54,650 nucleotides of DNA from an uncultured Clostridia bacterium (GTDB lineage Bacteria; Bacillota; Clostridia; Christensenellales; Aristaeellaceae). The position numbers and the translations under genes were made by a program. The notes beneath the pieces are model-generated. The model did not search any database, was not told the DNA's origin, and was given only the letters and a program-made list of their open reading frames with translations. The stretch covers positions 1 to 54,650 of the forward strand of contig CAMJPQ010000016.1 in assembly GCA_946407745.1 (NCBI GenBank), read 5' to 3'. The number at the start of each line of letters is the position of its first letter. The stretch's first letter is position 1. Positions 15,377 to 24,904 of the stretch are shown piece by piece.

Positions 15377-15740
15377 ATTCTGTTGTTTGGAAAGCAACTG
15401 CCCCATCCGCCCCATCTGCCCCAAGCCATATATATCAAGGGTTTTCCCTGTTTCTTTTATCTGCCCCTGATCTGCCCCATCTGTCCATGCAGGCATTCTG
15501 TTTCCGGGAAAGCATCTGCCCCATCCGCCCCATCTGCCCCTGATCTGCCCCTGATCTGCCCCTGCTGGCATTTCCAAAGAGCAATGCTTCCCTTTGGCTT
15601 ATATATGTCTTCAGCAGTTGAATAACAGGCTGCTGAAGACTCCTGTGGGGCAGATGGGGCAGATCAGGGGCAGATGCTATTTTATAGGAAAACCATTGCA
15701 GCACAAGTGTTTGGACAGATGGGGCAGATGTTTTTCCTCA
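15377..15740. repeat. GGGGCAGAT-type repeat cluster in a non-coding stretch
   Basis: Between 15212 and 15796 no credible gene is present. Short units (CTGCCCC/GGGGCAG joined by AT, CATC or CTGAT) recur about 15 times, first as CTGCCCC on the plus strand (15398-15566), then inverted as GGGGCAG (15646-15730). A longer direct repeat of about 46 bp (15377-15422 and 15495-15540) starts ATTCTGTT and includes GGAAAGCA before the CTGCCCC units. An 11-bp stem (15607-15617 with 15630-15640, GTCTTCAGCAG) separates the two orientations. Function is unknown; iterons, a repeat element or a regulatory RNA are all possible. Confidence 0.7.
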
Positions 15741-15796
15741 AGGGTCATTTGCGGCAGTAACTCTCACAAAGCCGCGCAGCGCACCCCGCAGGCAAC

Positions 15797-15827
15797 CAAA
15801 AACGCTTCCCGGTTCCCCGGGAAGCGC
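15797..15827 (-). terminator. Terminator of the ABC exporter operon
   Basis: A 10-bp stem CGCTTCCCGG / CCGGGAAGCG with GGAA loop is followed on the reverse strand by TTTTT (15798-15802), eight bases past the stop at 15835. Confidence 0.9.
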
Positions 15828-15834
15828 CCTTTTA

Positions 15835-17745
15835 TCACGCTGCAATCGAATGCCCTGTATACAGCTGATAATACTTGCCTTTCATCTCAATCAGCTGCTC
15901 GTGTGTGCCGCGCTCGATAATCCGCCCCTGCTCCAGCACCATAATGCAGTCCGCATCGCGCACCGTGGAAAGACGGTGCGCAATGACAAAGGTGGTGCGC
16001 CCCTTCATCAGCGCGTCCATGCCCTGCTGCACCAGTTTTTCGGTGCGCGTATCGATGGAGGAGGTAGCCTCGTCCAGTATCAGGCAGGGCGGATCCGCCA
16101 CGGCGGCGCGGGCGATGGCAATCAGCTGCCGCTGGCCCTGGGAGAGATTCGCGCCGTCGCCGGTCAGCAGGGTGTTGTACCCATCCGGCAGGCGGCGGAT
16201 AAAGCCGTCCGCGCTGGTCTGCCGGGCAGCCTGGATGCACTCCTCATCGGTGGCGTCCAACCGGCCGTAGCGGATGTTCTCCATCACGGTGCCGGTAAAC
16301 AGGTGGGTGTCCTGCAGCACCATGCCGAGCGAGCGGCGCAGGTCGTCCTTCTTGATCTTGCCCACGTTGATGTCGTCGTACCGTATCTTGCCGTCCGGTA
16401 TGTCGTAGAAGCGGTTGATGAGGTTGGTGATGGTCGTTTTGCCCGCGCCGGTGCCGCCCACGAAGGCGATCTTCTGCCCGGGCTCGGCATAGAGCGACAC
16501 GTCGTGCAGCACGGTCTTCTCCGGCACATAGCCGAAATCCACATGCTCGAACACCACCTTGCCTGCCAGACGGCGGTACTCCACCTCACCTGTGGCCTGG
16601 TGCTGGTGCCGCCACGCCCACAGGCCGGTGCGCTCGCTGGTTTCAGACAGGCTGCCGTCCGGGTTCTCCACCGCGTTGACAAGGCTCACGTAGCCGTTGT
16701 CCTGCTCGGGCTCGGCGTCCATCAGCTCAAATACGCGTTTTGCGCCGGCCATGGCCATCACCACAGCGTTCATCTGCTGGCTGACCTGGCTGATGGGGCG
16801 TGAGAAGTTGCGGTTCAGCGTGAGGAAGGTCACCAGCGAACCTAGCGACAGGCTGACCACCCTGCTGATGGACAGCAGCGCGCCGATCACCGCGCAGAAC
16901 ACATAGCTGATGTGCCCGAGGTTGTTGTTTACCGGGCCCATGATGTTCACAAAGCTGTTTGCCTGGTCGGTGGACGCGCGCAGGTTTTCGTTCAGAGCGC
17001 GGAAGTCCTCCACGGCCTTCTCCTCATGGCAGAAGACCTTGATTACCTTCTGGCCGCTGGTCATCTCCTCGATGTAGCCGTTCATTTTACCGAGGTTCTG
17101 CTGCTGCGCGATGAAGTTCTTCGACGCACGGGAGGCCAGGCGGGTGGAAATATACATGGTAGCGGCGATCATTACCAGTGACAGCAGCGTCAGCGTCCAG
17201 CTTGTTCTGACCATGTTGTAGAAGGTCAGTATCACCGTGATCAGCGAATCCACCACCGTGGGGATGCTCTGGCCGATCAGCTGGCGCAGGGTATCCACGT
17301 CGTTTGTGTAAACGGACATGATGTCGCCGTGGGAATGCGTGTCAAAGTATTTGATGGGCAGCGTTTCCATGTGGGAGAACAGCTGTGTGCGGATGCGCAG
17401 CATGGTGCCCTGGCTGACGTAGAGCATGATGCGGTTGTAGGCGAAGTTGAACACCACGCCCGCGCCCAGCACAATCGCCAGGCGGAGCAGCGCGCCCCGC
17501 AGCGCCGCCATCTTCTGCGGAATGAGGGAAGTGTCCCCTACCATGGGCAGGATGTAGTCGTCAATCAGGGTCTGCATGAACACAGTACCCTGCAGGGTAC
17601 ACCAGGTGGCCCCGATGATACACAGCACCACGATCACAAACTGGAGGGCGTAGTGCTCAAAAATGAGCTTCATCACCCGCTTGAAGGTGGCTCCCTGCCC
17701 CTTCATGCTGGCCTTTGGCGCGAAGCCTCTGCGCGGACCGCTCAT
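15835..17745 (-). CDS. Heterodimeric ABC exporter, subunit with canonical ATPase
   Basis: A 636-residue half-transporter: a six-helix type IV exporter domain (residues about 25-330) with ETLPIKYFDTHSHGDIMS coupling region, then an ATPase domain. Walker A is GGTGAGKTT (about residue 430), the signature is LSQGQRQLIAIARA, Walker B is CLILDEATSSID with the catalytic Glu, and the H-loop is VIAHRLSTV. About 60 extra residues lie between the two domains, rich in charged residues (EPEQDNGYVSLV...). It overlaps its partner by 4 bp (ATGA, SD GGAGGTGA). Likely a multidrug, lipid or peptide exporter (BmrCD/TM287-288 type); substrate unknown. Confidence 0.92.
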   Translation of the reverse strand: MSGPRRGFAPKASMKGQGATFKRVMKLIFEHYALQFVIVVLCIIGATWCTLQGTVFMQTLIDDYILPMVGDTSLIPQKMAALRGALLRLAIVLGAGVVFNFAYNRIMLYVSQGTMLRIRTQLFSHMETLPIKYFDTHSHGDIMSVYTNDVDTLRQLIGQSIPTVVDSLITVILTFYNMVRTSWTLTLLSLVMIAATMYISTRLASRASKNFIAQQQNLGKMNGYIEEMTSGQKVIKVFCHEEKAVEDFRALNENLRASTDQANSFVNIMGPVNNNLGHISYVFCAVIGALLSISRVVSLSLGSLVTFLTLNRNFSRPISQVSQQMNAVVMAMAGAKRVFELMDAEPEQDNGYVSLVNAVENPDGSLSETSERTGLWAWRHQHQATGEVEYRRLAGKVVFEHVDFGYVPEKTVLHDVSLYAEPGQKIAFVGGTGAGKTTITNLINRFYDIPDGKIRYDDINVGKIKKDDLRRSLGMVLQDTHLFTGTVMENIRYGRLDATDEECIQAARQTSADGFIRRLPDGYNTLLTGDGANLSQGQRQLIAIARAAVADPPCLILDEATSSIDTRTEKLVQQGMDALMKGRTTFVIAHRLSTVRDADCIMVLEQGRIIERGTHEQLIEMKGKYYQLYTGHSIAA

Positions 17746-19496
17746 GCCTGCTCACCTCCCTGCTGGTCAAAGTCGCCGCCTGCCCTGGTCTGGGTTTCAT
17801 AAATGTCGCGGTAAATCTCGCTGGTTTTCATCAGCTCGTCGTGGGAACCGAAGGCCATCACGCGGCCCTCGTCCAGCACGATGATGCGGTCGGAATCCTT
17901 TACCGAGGCGATGCGCTGGGCAATGATCAGCTTTGTGGTGCCCGGGATGGACTCACGGAAGGCCTTGCGTATTTTCGCGTCGGTGGCCGTATCGCACGCG
18001 GAGGTGGAATCGTCCAGTATCAGCACCTTGGGGTGCTTCAGCAGCGCGCGGGCAATGCACAGGCGCTGCTTCTGTCCGCCGGACACATTGTTGCCGCCCT
18101 GCTCGATCACGGTGTTGTAGCCGTCCGGCAGGCGGTCGATAAACTCGTCCGCGGCAGCCAGGCGGCAGGCCTCCCGGCACTCCTCCAGGGTGGCGTCCGC
18201 CTTGCCCCAGCGCAGGTTGTCCAGTATGGTGCCGGAGAAAAGCACGTTCTTCTGCAGTACCACGGACACCTCGTTGCGCAGCACCTCCAGGCTGTAATCG
18301 CGCACATCGGTGCCGCCGACACGCACCTTGCCCTGCTCCACATCGTACAGGCGGGACACCAGGCTGACCAGGGACGACTTGCCGCTGCCTGTGCCGCCAA
18401 TGATGCCGATGGTCTCACCGGAGGCGATGTGCAGGTCGATGTCCTTCAGTGTGGGCTCGCCGGTGCCCTGCTTGTAGGCGAAGGTCACGTGATCAAAGTC
18501 AATGGAGCCGCTGGGCACCTGCGTCACCGGATGCTCGGGGTCGACAATGTCGGCCTTTTCGTCCAGCACCTCGCAGATGCGCCTGCCACTGGCGGCGGAC
18601 ATGGTCAGCATCACGAAGATCATGGACAGCATCATCAGCGACATGAGAATCTGCATGATGTAGGTGAACAGCGCCGTCAGGTCGCCGGTGCTCAGCGTGC
18701 CGCTGTTGATGGACTGGGCGCCTAGGTAGCTGAGCAGGATGATGCTGGCGTACACGGTGAACATCATGATCGGTCCGTTCCAGCTCACGGTGCGCTCCGC
18801 CTTCACAAACAGCTGGTAGAGGTTCCTGGCGGCCTTGTCAAACTTGCCGGTCTCATGCTCCTCACGGACAAAGGCCTTCACCACGCGGATGGCGGAAACA
18901 TTCTCCTGCACGGAGCTGTTCAGGTCATCGTACCGGGGAAAAACCTGGCTGAAGCGCTTGGTGGCGGTCCTGATGATCAGGGACAGGGCGATGGCCAGGA
19001 AAACGACCGCGATCAGGAAAATGCCAGTCAGCTCCACATTGATGGACAGGCACATGAAAATGGACACCAGGAAGGTCACAGGGGCGCGGATCGCAATGCG
19101 CAAAAGCATCTGGAAAGCATTCTGCACATTGGTCACATCCGTGGTCATGCGGGTGACCAGGCCGGCGGTGGAGAACTTGTCAATGTTGGAAAAGGAGAAG
19201 GTCTGTATGTTGTCGTACATGGCGCCCCGAATGTTGGACGCAAAGCCTGCCGACGCCCTGGCGCCGAACACGCCGCCCCCCACGCCAAAGCCCAGTGAGA
19301 GCAGGGCGAAAACAAGCATCAGCCCGCCGTAGAGGTAGACATTGCCCATATTGCCCGGATGTATGCCCAGGTCGATCAGGCGGCTCATCATGATGGGAAT
19401 GAGCATCTCCATCACCACCTCGCCGATCATACACAGCGGGGTGAGAACCGTTGGACGCAGGTATTGCCTGATCTGCCGCGCCAGTGTGCGAATCAT
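17742..19496 (-). CDS. Heterodimeric ABC exporter, subunit with degenerate catalytic site
   Basis: A 584-residue half-transporter translated first in the pair. It has a membrane domain (helices from about 15 to 310), then an ATPase domain with Walker A GGTGSGKSS (about residue 365) and signature VSGGQKQRLCIARA. Walker B reads VLILDDSTSACD: the catalytic Glu after the Walker B Asp is replaced by Asp, as in the degenerate subunit of asymmetric heterodimers. The switch is IIAQRIASV, with Gln instead of the H-loop His, a second loss. The composite ATPase thus has one competent and one silent site. The ATG at 19494-19496 follows GGGGAGG. Confidence 0.92.
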   Translation of the reverse strand: MIRTLARQIRQYLRPTVLTPLCMIGEVVMEMLIPIMMSRLIDLGIHPGNMGNVYLYGGLMLVFALLSLGFGVGGGVFGARASAGFASNIRGAMYDNIQTFSFSNIDKFSTAGLVTRMTTDVTNVQNAFQMLLRIAIRAPVTFLVSIFMCLSINVELTGIFLIAVVFLAIALSLIIRTATKRFSQVFPRYDDLNSSVQENVSAIRVVKAFVREEHETGKFDKAARNLYQLFVKAERTVSWNGPIMMFTVYASIILLSYLGAQSINSGTLSTGDLTALFTYIMQILMSLMMLSMIFVMLTMSAASGRRICEVLDEKADIVDPEHPVTQVPSGSIDFDHVTFAYKQGTGEPTLKDIDLHIASGETIGIIGGTGSGKSSLVSLVSRLYDVEQGKVRVGGTDVRDYSLEVLRNEVSVVLQKNVLFSGTILDNLRWGKADATLEECREACRLAAADEFIDRLPDGYNTVIEQGGNNVSGGQKQRLCIARALLKHPKVLILDDSTSACDTATDAKIRKAFRESIPGTTKLIIAQRIASVKDSDRIIVLDEGRVMAFGSHDELMKTSEIYRDIYETQTRAGGDFDQQGGEQA

Positions 19497-19618
19497 CGGA
19501 AAACAACCTCCCCGGGAAACCTGGTTGGAAAAAGTGCTGCGGTATCTGTCCGCGCCGGCAGGCGGCCGCCGATGGCAGACAAAGTATTATGAGCGACGTA
19601 TGTGAAGCCTGTATGAAA

Positions 19619-20824
19619 CTACCTGTATTCCCGCAGTATCCGCTTGCCGAAGCGGCGGTGCGCGGCGGGCAGGCTGCCGGTCATGGAGCGGTTTCGCGTG
19701 ACATTGAGCACCAGCCCCACGCCGCCCATATTGGTGACCATGTTGGAGCCGCCGTAGCTGATGAACGGGAGCGGGATACCGGTGATAGGCATCAGGCCCA
19801 GCGTCATGGCGATGTTTTCAAACACATGGAACAGCAGCATGCCCATCACGCCGATGATGACCAGCATGCCGAACTTGTCCCGCGTGTTGAAGGCCAGCCA
19901 CATCATCCGCAGGATGATGAGCAGGTACATAATCAGTATCCCGATGCAGCCCACAAAGCCAAAGGCCTCGCCGATGGTGGCGAACACGAAATCTGTCCAG
20001 TCGGCGGGCACAAAGTTCAGCTGGTACATGGCGCCGTCCACAAAGCGCCCCACGCCGTTCAAACCGCCGGAGCCGATGGCGATCTTGGACTGCGTCTGCT
20101 GGTACGCGCCGCCGGTGGCATAGCTCTCCGGGTCGAAGAAGGCCAGAATGCGCACCAGGCGGTAGTTGTCCGAGCCGGAAGCCACCGCCAGGCCGTACAG
20201 GGCCAGCACACCCAGCCCGGCAATGGCCGCAAGCAGCAGAATGACGCGGATATCCACGCCAGAGAAGAAGAGCATCACCGCGAAGAAGAAGGCGATGACC
20301 AGGAAGGAGCCCATCTCACCGGAAAGCACGATGACCGCGCCGGGCACCAGCACAATGGCCATCAGCCGCAAAAACTCGGAGAAGGAGGCCATCGGCTTTT
20401 CCTTGCGGGAAAGCTCCCTGGCCAGCATGAGGATCAGGGCCAGCTTGGCGAACTCCGTGGGCTGGATGGTGAAGCCCCACAGCACGTCCAGCCACTGCTT
20501 CACGCCCTCCGCGCGGTTGACCACCCACACAACCGTGACCAGGGCCGTGGCCGCAAAGTAGAGCAGCGCGGCATAGCGCTTGAAAAAATCATACCGCAGT
20601 GACATCAGGAAAACCACAATCACCGGGGCAATGAGCAGAAACAGGCACTGCCTCATGGCCGACGAGCTCTCCACAATGTGGTTCAGCAGTGATGCGTCCG
20701 GCGAAGAGGAGGTGGAATAGGTCGCCACCGCCACCGCGTACACGCCGAAAATGGCCATGGCCGCCACCATCAGTATCAGCGGGACGTCAATGTGCGCCCG
20801 CGTACGGCGCTTCTCAACGATCAA
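19619..20824 (-). CDS. rodA: RodA/FtsW/SpoVE-family peptidoglycan glycosyltransferase
   Basis: A 401-residue SEDS protein with about ten membrane helices that polymerises lipid II glycan strands with PBP2 in the elongasome. Signatures: WGFTIQPTEFAKLALIL with the PTEFAK segment, a conserved Gly-rich stretch KIAIGSGGLNGVG, FVFATIGEAFGFVG, and FISYGGSNMVTNM near the C-terminus. The start is TTG 20822-20824, inside the minD end (overlap of 11 bp) with AAGGATG upstream, implying coupled translation. It ends the maf-to-rodA operon. RodA is preferred to FtsW from operon context. Confidence 0.92.
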   Translation of the reverse strand: MIVEKRRTRAHIDVPLILMVAAMAIFGVYAVAVATYSTSSSPDASLLNHIVESSSAMRQCLFLLIAPVIVVFLMSLRYDFFKRYAALLYFAATALVTVVWVVNRAEGVKQWLDVLWGFTIQPTEFAKLALILMLARELSRKEKPMASFSEFLRLMAIVLVPGAVIVLSGEMGSFLVIAFFFAVMLFFSGVDIRVILLLAAIAGLGVLALYGLAVASGSDNYRLVRILAFFDPESYATGGAYQQTQSKIAIGSGGLNGVGRFVDGAMYQLNFVPADWTDFVFATIGEAFGFVGCIGILIMYLLIILRMMWLAFNTRDKFGMLVIIGVMGMLLFHVFENIAMTLGLMPITGIPLPFISYGGSNMVTNMGGVGLVLNVTRNRSMTGSLPAAHRRFGKRILREYR

Positions 20825-21629
20825 GCAGCTTCACATCCTTATAAGTGTCTCCCAGCATGCGGCGCAGCCAGGAGCGTTTCTTTACGCCGAGGTTGGCAGG
20901 GGGAACCGCCTCGCCCAGCATGCGGCGCGCAATGCGCTGGAAGGCCTCCTCCGCCTCGCAGTCAATATCCATCAGCGGCAGGTGGTTCAGCACCGCCCTG
21001 TAAACGGAAATGTCCTCCGGTATCTCGCCCAGCAGGGGCAGCTCCAGCGTCTGCGCCACCACAGGCGCGGTGCACATTTCTCCGCGCTCGATCAGCTCTA
21101 TGGCCAGGCGGTTCACCAGCAGCTGCGGGGTGGGAAGGCCCTTTTTCTTCATCAGCGAGGCAATGCGGTCGGCATCGCGGATGCACACATCGTCCGGTGT
21201 GCAGACCAGCACCACCGCCTCGGGTTCGCATGTCAGCAGCCCCCGCAGGCCGCGCTCAGCCCCGGCGGGGCAGTCCACCAGCACGTGGTCGAAGCGCTCA
21301 CGAAGGGCGGAGGCAACTTTGGAAAAGGCCTTGGGGCTCAGCTCCCTGGCCCGCGCGAACTGCGAGGCCGGCAGCAGACACAGTCCGGGTGTGCCGGGCA
21401 AAGGCAGCAGCGCCTTTTCCAGGCTGCACCCCCGGTTGGCCACGTCCAGCAGATCATAGACAACCCGGTCTTCCACGCCGAGCAGGGCATCCAGGTCGCG
21501 CAGGCCGATGTCGGCATCCACCACGCATACCCGCTGGTTCAGCCGCGCAAGGGCCACGCCGAGGGCCGACGCCGCCGTGGATTTTCCGACACCGCCCTTG
21601 CCGGAGGCGATGAGCCATACTTTTCCCAT
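20814..21629 (-). CDS. minD: MinD-type septum-site ATPase
   Basis: A 271-residue deviant Walker A ATPase: SGKGGVGKSTAAS at residue 9, VDADIGLRDLDALLGV (switch I) at about 38, DCPAGAERG (switch II) at about 120. MinD binds membranes as an ATP dimer and places the division site with MinC and MinE or DivIVA. The C-terminal segment KKRSWLRRMLGDTYKDVKLL resembles the membrane-targeting amphipathic helix. No minC or minE is in the cluster, unlike the usual minCDE order in Clostridia. It lies between pbp2 and rodA in the shape operon. Confidence 0.9.
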   Translation of the reverse strand: MGKVWLIASGKGGVGKSTAASALGVALARLNQRVCVVDADIGLRDLDALLGVEDRVVYDLLDVANRGCSLEKALLPLPGTPGLCLLPASQFARARELSPKAFSKVASALRERFDHVLVDCPAGAERGLRGLLTCEPEAVVLVCTPDDVCIRDADRIASLMKKKGLPTPQLLVNRLAIELIERGEMCTAPVVAQTLELPLLGEIPEDISVYRAVLNHLPLMDIDCEAEEAFQRIARRMLGEAVPPANLGVKKRSWLRRMLGDTYKDVKLLDR

Positions 21630-21709
21630 GTTGCAGTCTCCCAGAAAAGCAGCGAAATTGAGTTGAAACGGCAGCTGCCCGCGATCGCGGTGCCAGCCAT
21701 CACTGGTAT

Positions 21710-24211
21710 TTACGGCGCCAGGCTGTTGCCGTAGGGCAGCACATAGTCCGTGGTGCGCAGGTTTTCCTGATCAAGGTACCATTCAATGAAGTCGCGGGCC
21801 GCAATGGAGGCGTTGCCGCCGGAGTAGCCGTTGGGGATGAACACCGCAATGGCAATTTCCGGATTTTCATAGGGGGCAAAGGTCACGAACCACGCATTGT
21901 TTTCAAGGTCAATACGCGTGGTCTGAGCGGTTCCCGTTTTCGCGGCAATATCGTTCTGGTACTTCCAGCCCTTGAAGAACTTCTTGGCGGTACCCTGATC
22001 GTCCACCACGCCCTTCATCCCTTCGCGGATGAGGGGCAGATAGATCTCGGCGTTTTCCAGCCGGTTGACCAGCTGCGGCTCCCTCTGGCTGAGCAGCTCG
22101 CCCTCCGGGGAGGTCACGGAATCGATCAGCGACACGTTGTATACATAGCCGTTGTTGGCCACGGCGCACACATACCGGGCGACCGCGATGGGCGTCAGCA
22201 TGGTGACGGACTGGCCGATCGCCGTCAGTATGGTCTGGCCGCCGCCCCATTTAATTTCGTTCATCGCGTTGTAGGTATCGCCGATGATGGACTGTGTATA
22301 TACCATTGCCTTGGTCATGCTCAGCTCTTCCATCAGGATGGTGCGCATGTTGTCCAGCCACTCAGACTGGTTGGTGTTCACAGCCATGTCCATCAGGCGC
22401 TTGGCGCAGGTGGACAGGCGGGCGTCGTCATAATCCAGGCCGCGGGAGGCGCCGCAGTTCTTCAGGTGCGTTTTGATGGTGTTGAAAACGATGATGGGCA
22501 TGGACGTATCCTGGTCTGCCTCACCCATGGCCTTGGTGGGGTCGTAAAGGGTGTTCTGGCTGCCCACCACCGAGCGCACCTCGCCCGGCAGGTCAATGCC
22601 CGTGCGCGAGGTCAGCCCGTAGATGGAGGCATAGCGGTACAGCCGCTCCTCGCCCAGGCGGCTGCCCAGTTCATAGAAGAAGTAGTTGCATGAGTGAGAC
22701 AGGCCGTCCACGATGGTCTGGTTCTGGTGCTGCCAGCGGTAATTGCCGCTGATCCAGCACTTTGGCGCGGTGGTCTGGTCGCTGTTATACTTCATGTAGT
22801 AGCCCATGTCCGAGATGCGCTCGGTGGGGGCCAGCTCGCCTTCGTTCAGCGCGCCGTAGCCGGTCACCATTTTGAAGATGGAACCGGGTGTGCCGCGGGC
22901 GTGGATGCCATAGTTGAGCAGCAGGTTGCGTTCGTCGGCCAGGATGGCCAGCGCCTCCTTGCCGCCGGCAACCAGCGCGTTCAGGTCGTAGGTGGGGTAG
23001 TTGGCCATGGCCAGCACGCGGTCCTGCATGTCCAGCACGATCATGCACCCGTGCTCGGCCAGCTTCATGGGATACTTGTCCCAGTTGCGCGAGGCGATGT
23101 CGTTTTTGTTGTCCTCCAGCCAGCGGTCGTTCACCATCTTCTGCACCTGGGTCTGGAAGGTGTCCGCCACGTTGGCGGCGATGGCGCGCTCGGCCACCTG
23201 CTGGTAGCTTGCGCGCAGGGTCAGCTTCACGTTGTTGCCGTCCTGCGGCTCGGTGTAGCTCAGCTCGCGCACGATGCGGCTGCGCTGGTCGCGCTCCACC
23301 ACGCGCACGCCGGAGCGCACGGAGGAGTTCTGCGTCAGCCAGTCCTCCATGGAGCTTTCAATGCCGTCGCGGCCGATGGTGTCGTTGTAGCTATAGCCCT
23401 TGGTGCGCAGCGTCTGCCAGGTGGACTGGGAGGGAATGGCGCCGATGTAGCCGATGATCTGCGAGGCCAGGGTCTTGCGGGGATACACGCGCTTGGTGCC
23501 CACGGCAATTTCCATGCCGGGCAGCATCATGGACTTGGTCTCGACCTCAATCACGGTCTCGTACGCCACATCCCTGGCAATCACGATGGGCTGTGAGTTG
23601 AAGGCATTCATCTGCATTTCGCAGTACACCGCCATCACCTTCAGCACCATGTCCTCTTCCAGGTTCGGGGCCACAGCCTCGAAGCGGAAGCGCTCGTACA
23701 GCTTCCTCAGGCACTGCTCGGCAGTGCCGTACTTGGTCATATCGGTCAGGTAGTTGTTGCTGCGCCACTGGCGCATGCGGGTGGCCAGCACGGAATCGCT
23801 CACGCCGCTGCCGAAGTTGAAAACCCACTCGCCGGTTTCCTCGTCACGCTCGATGTTCAGGCTGATAGCCATCTCACCGCCGTGCGCCTCCACAATCATC
23901 ACTGTCTCGATCAGCGCGGTGGTGAAGGCCTCATAGTCACTGTCGCTGGTCTGGGAGGAGTCCTTATAGAAGGTCACGTTGTAGATCAGCTCATCCTGCG
24001 CCAGCACCACAGAGTCGGCATCGACAATATTGCCCCGCTTGCCGCGCAGCTTGATATTCAGCGTTTTGCCGCTCTCGTTCTTCTGGGTGTAGTAGTCGTT
24101 TTCCTTCAGCTGCAGGTCCACCAGGCCGTACACCAGGTAGACGAACATGAGCAGTATCACGCCCAGGCCGAAAATATATCTCCACAGGATGCCGTTTCCC
24201 TTTTCTCTCAA
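21710..24211 (-). CDS. mrdA: Penicillin-binding protein 2 (elongasome transpeptidase)
   Basis: An 833-residue class B PBP that crosslinks peptidoglycan in the elongasome. It has one N-terminal membrane helix (about 9-30), a long pedestal domain, and a transpeptidase domain with SxxK as GSIFKM (about residue 443), SxN as SHSCNYFF (about 507) and KTGTAQ (about 760). It is longer than typical PBP2 (600-700) because of extra segments before residue 250 and between the SCN and KTG motifs (residues 560-640, near-helical). Its genetic place between mreD and minD-rodA supports the assignment. ATG 24209-24211 has GGAGGTGATACC in front. Confidence 0.93.
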   Translation of the reverse strand: MREKGNGILWRYIFGLGVILLMFVYLVYGLVDLQLKENDYYTQKNESGKTLNIKLRGKRGNIVDADSVVLAQDELIYNVTFYKDSSQTSDSDYEAFTTALIETVMIVEAHGGEMAISLNIERDEETGEWVFNFGSGVSDSVLATRMRQWRSNNYLTDMTKYGTAEQCLRKLYERFRFEAVAPNLEEDMVLKVMAVYCEMQMNAFNSQPIVIARDVAYETVIEVETKSMMLPGMEIAVGTKRVYPRKTLASQIIGYIGAIPSQSTWQTLRTKGYSYNDTIGRDGIESSMEDWLTQNSSVRSGVRVVERDQRSRIVRELSYTEPQDGNNVKLTLRASYQQVAERAIAANVADTFQTQVQKMVNDRWLEDNKNDIASRNWDKYPMKLAEHGCMIVLDMQDRVLAMANYPTYDLNALVAGGKEALAILADERNLLLNYGIHARGTPGSIFKMVTGYGALNEGELAPTERISDMGYYMKYNSDQTTAPKCWISGNYRWQHQNQTIVDGLSHSCNYFFYELGSRLGEERLYRYASIYGLTSRTGIDLPGEVRSVVGSQNTLYDPTKAMGEADQDTSMPIIVFNTIKTHLKNCGASRGLDYDDARLSTCAKRLMDMAVNTNQSEWLDNMRTILMEELSMTKAMVYTQSIIGDTYNAMNEIKWGGGQTILTAIGQSVTMLTPIAVARYVCAVANNGYVYNVSLIDSVTSPEGELLSQREPQLVNRLENAEIYLPLIREGMKGVVDDQGTAKKFFKGWKYQNDIAAKTGTAQTTRIDLENNAWFVTFAPYENPEIAIAVFIPNGYSGGNASIAARDFIEWYLDQENLRTTDYVLPYGNSLAP

Positions 24212-24283
24212 CGAGGTATCACCTCCGTTCCGTATGGAGTACGGTTATTCCTTCATGAACAGATTCCCCTGCGCCCCGGGGTG

Positions 24284-24895
24284 TCACACGCTCAGCTCCT
24301 CCACATAGGGAGAGGCGCTGACGCTTGCCCGCTTCCGGACAATCCCGAACGGGCGGCGCAGCACAAACAGCACGGGCAAGGTGATCAGCAGCGTGCTCGC
24401 AATGCTGATCAGCGCGCGGCCGATGTTCACCCCGCTGATGTCGGTTCCGCGCAGGTAGATATAGACCAGGTTGATTACCTCACAGATGGTGATGTTGACA
24501 GCGGAGGCGCACATCACCCGCAGATAGGGGCTCAGGTTGCGCCCGGATTTGCCGATGGAGCGCTCATACTCCAGCTGCGCCGGCGTCTTGCTGGCAAACA
24601 TGTAGGCGGTGAACAGTGCGCACACGGGATACAGCAGCAGGTTCAGCAGCATCTGTGAGGGCTGCATCACCTCCAGCAGCAGGCCCAGCACCGCGCCGCA
24701 CCAGAAGGCGCGCAGCCTCCCGAAGCCAACGGCCACCACGGCCAGGAAGGCCATCATCAGGTTGGGCGTGATGGAGCCGATGTTCAGGTACCTGTCCAGC
24801 ACGCACACCTGCAGCAGGTAGGTCAGCAGCGTCAGCAGAAACAGCATAGTATAGCGAACCGCTGTTTTTACCAGGGTTATCAGTCGGTAGATCAT
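24284..24895 (-). CDS. mreD: Rod shape-determining protein MreD
   Basis: A 203-residue membrane protein with about five to six helices and PNLMMAFLAVVAVGFGRLRA and AVLGLLLEVMQPSQ segments typical of MreD. It links MreC with the RodA-PBP2 synthase. The C-terminal end is charged and cytosolic. It lies 9 bp after mreC and 72 bp before pbp2 on the reverse strand. Confidence 0.85.
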   Translation of the reverse strand: MIYRLITLVKTAVRYTMLFLLTLLTYLLQVCVLDRYLNIGSITPNLMMAFLAVVAVGFGRLRAFWCGAVLGLLLEVMQPSQMLLNLLLYPVCALFTAYMFASKTPAQLEYERSIGKSGRNLSPYLRVMCASAVNITICEVINLVYIYLRGTDISGVNIGRALISIASTLLITLPVLFVLRRPFGIVRKRASVSASPYVEELSV

Positions 24896-24904
24896 CTTTG
24901 GCGG

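Noticed and set aside
15377-15740. CRISPR array
   Set aside because: Units of 7-12 bp run into each other, no constant spacers, orientation flips, no cas genes.
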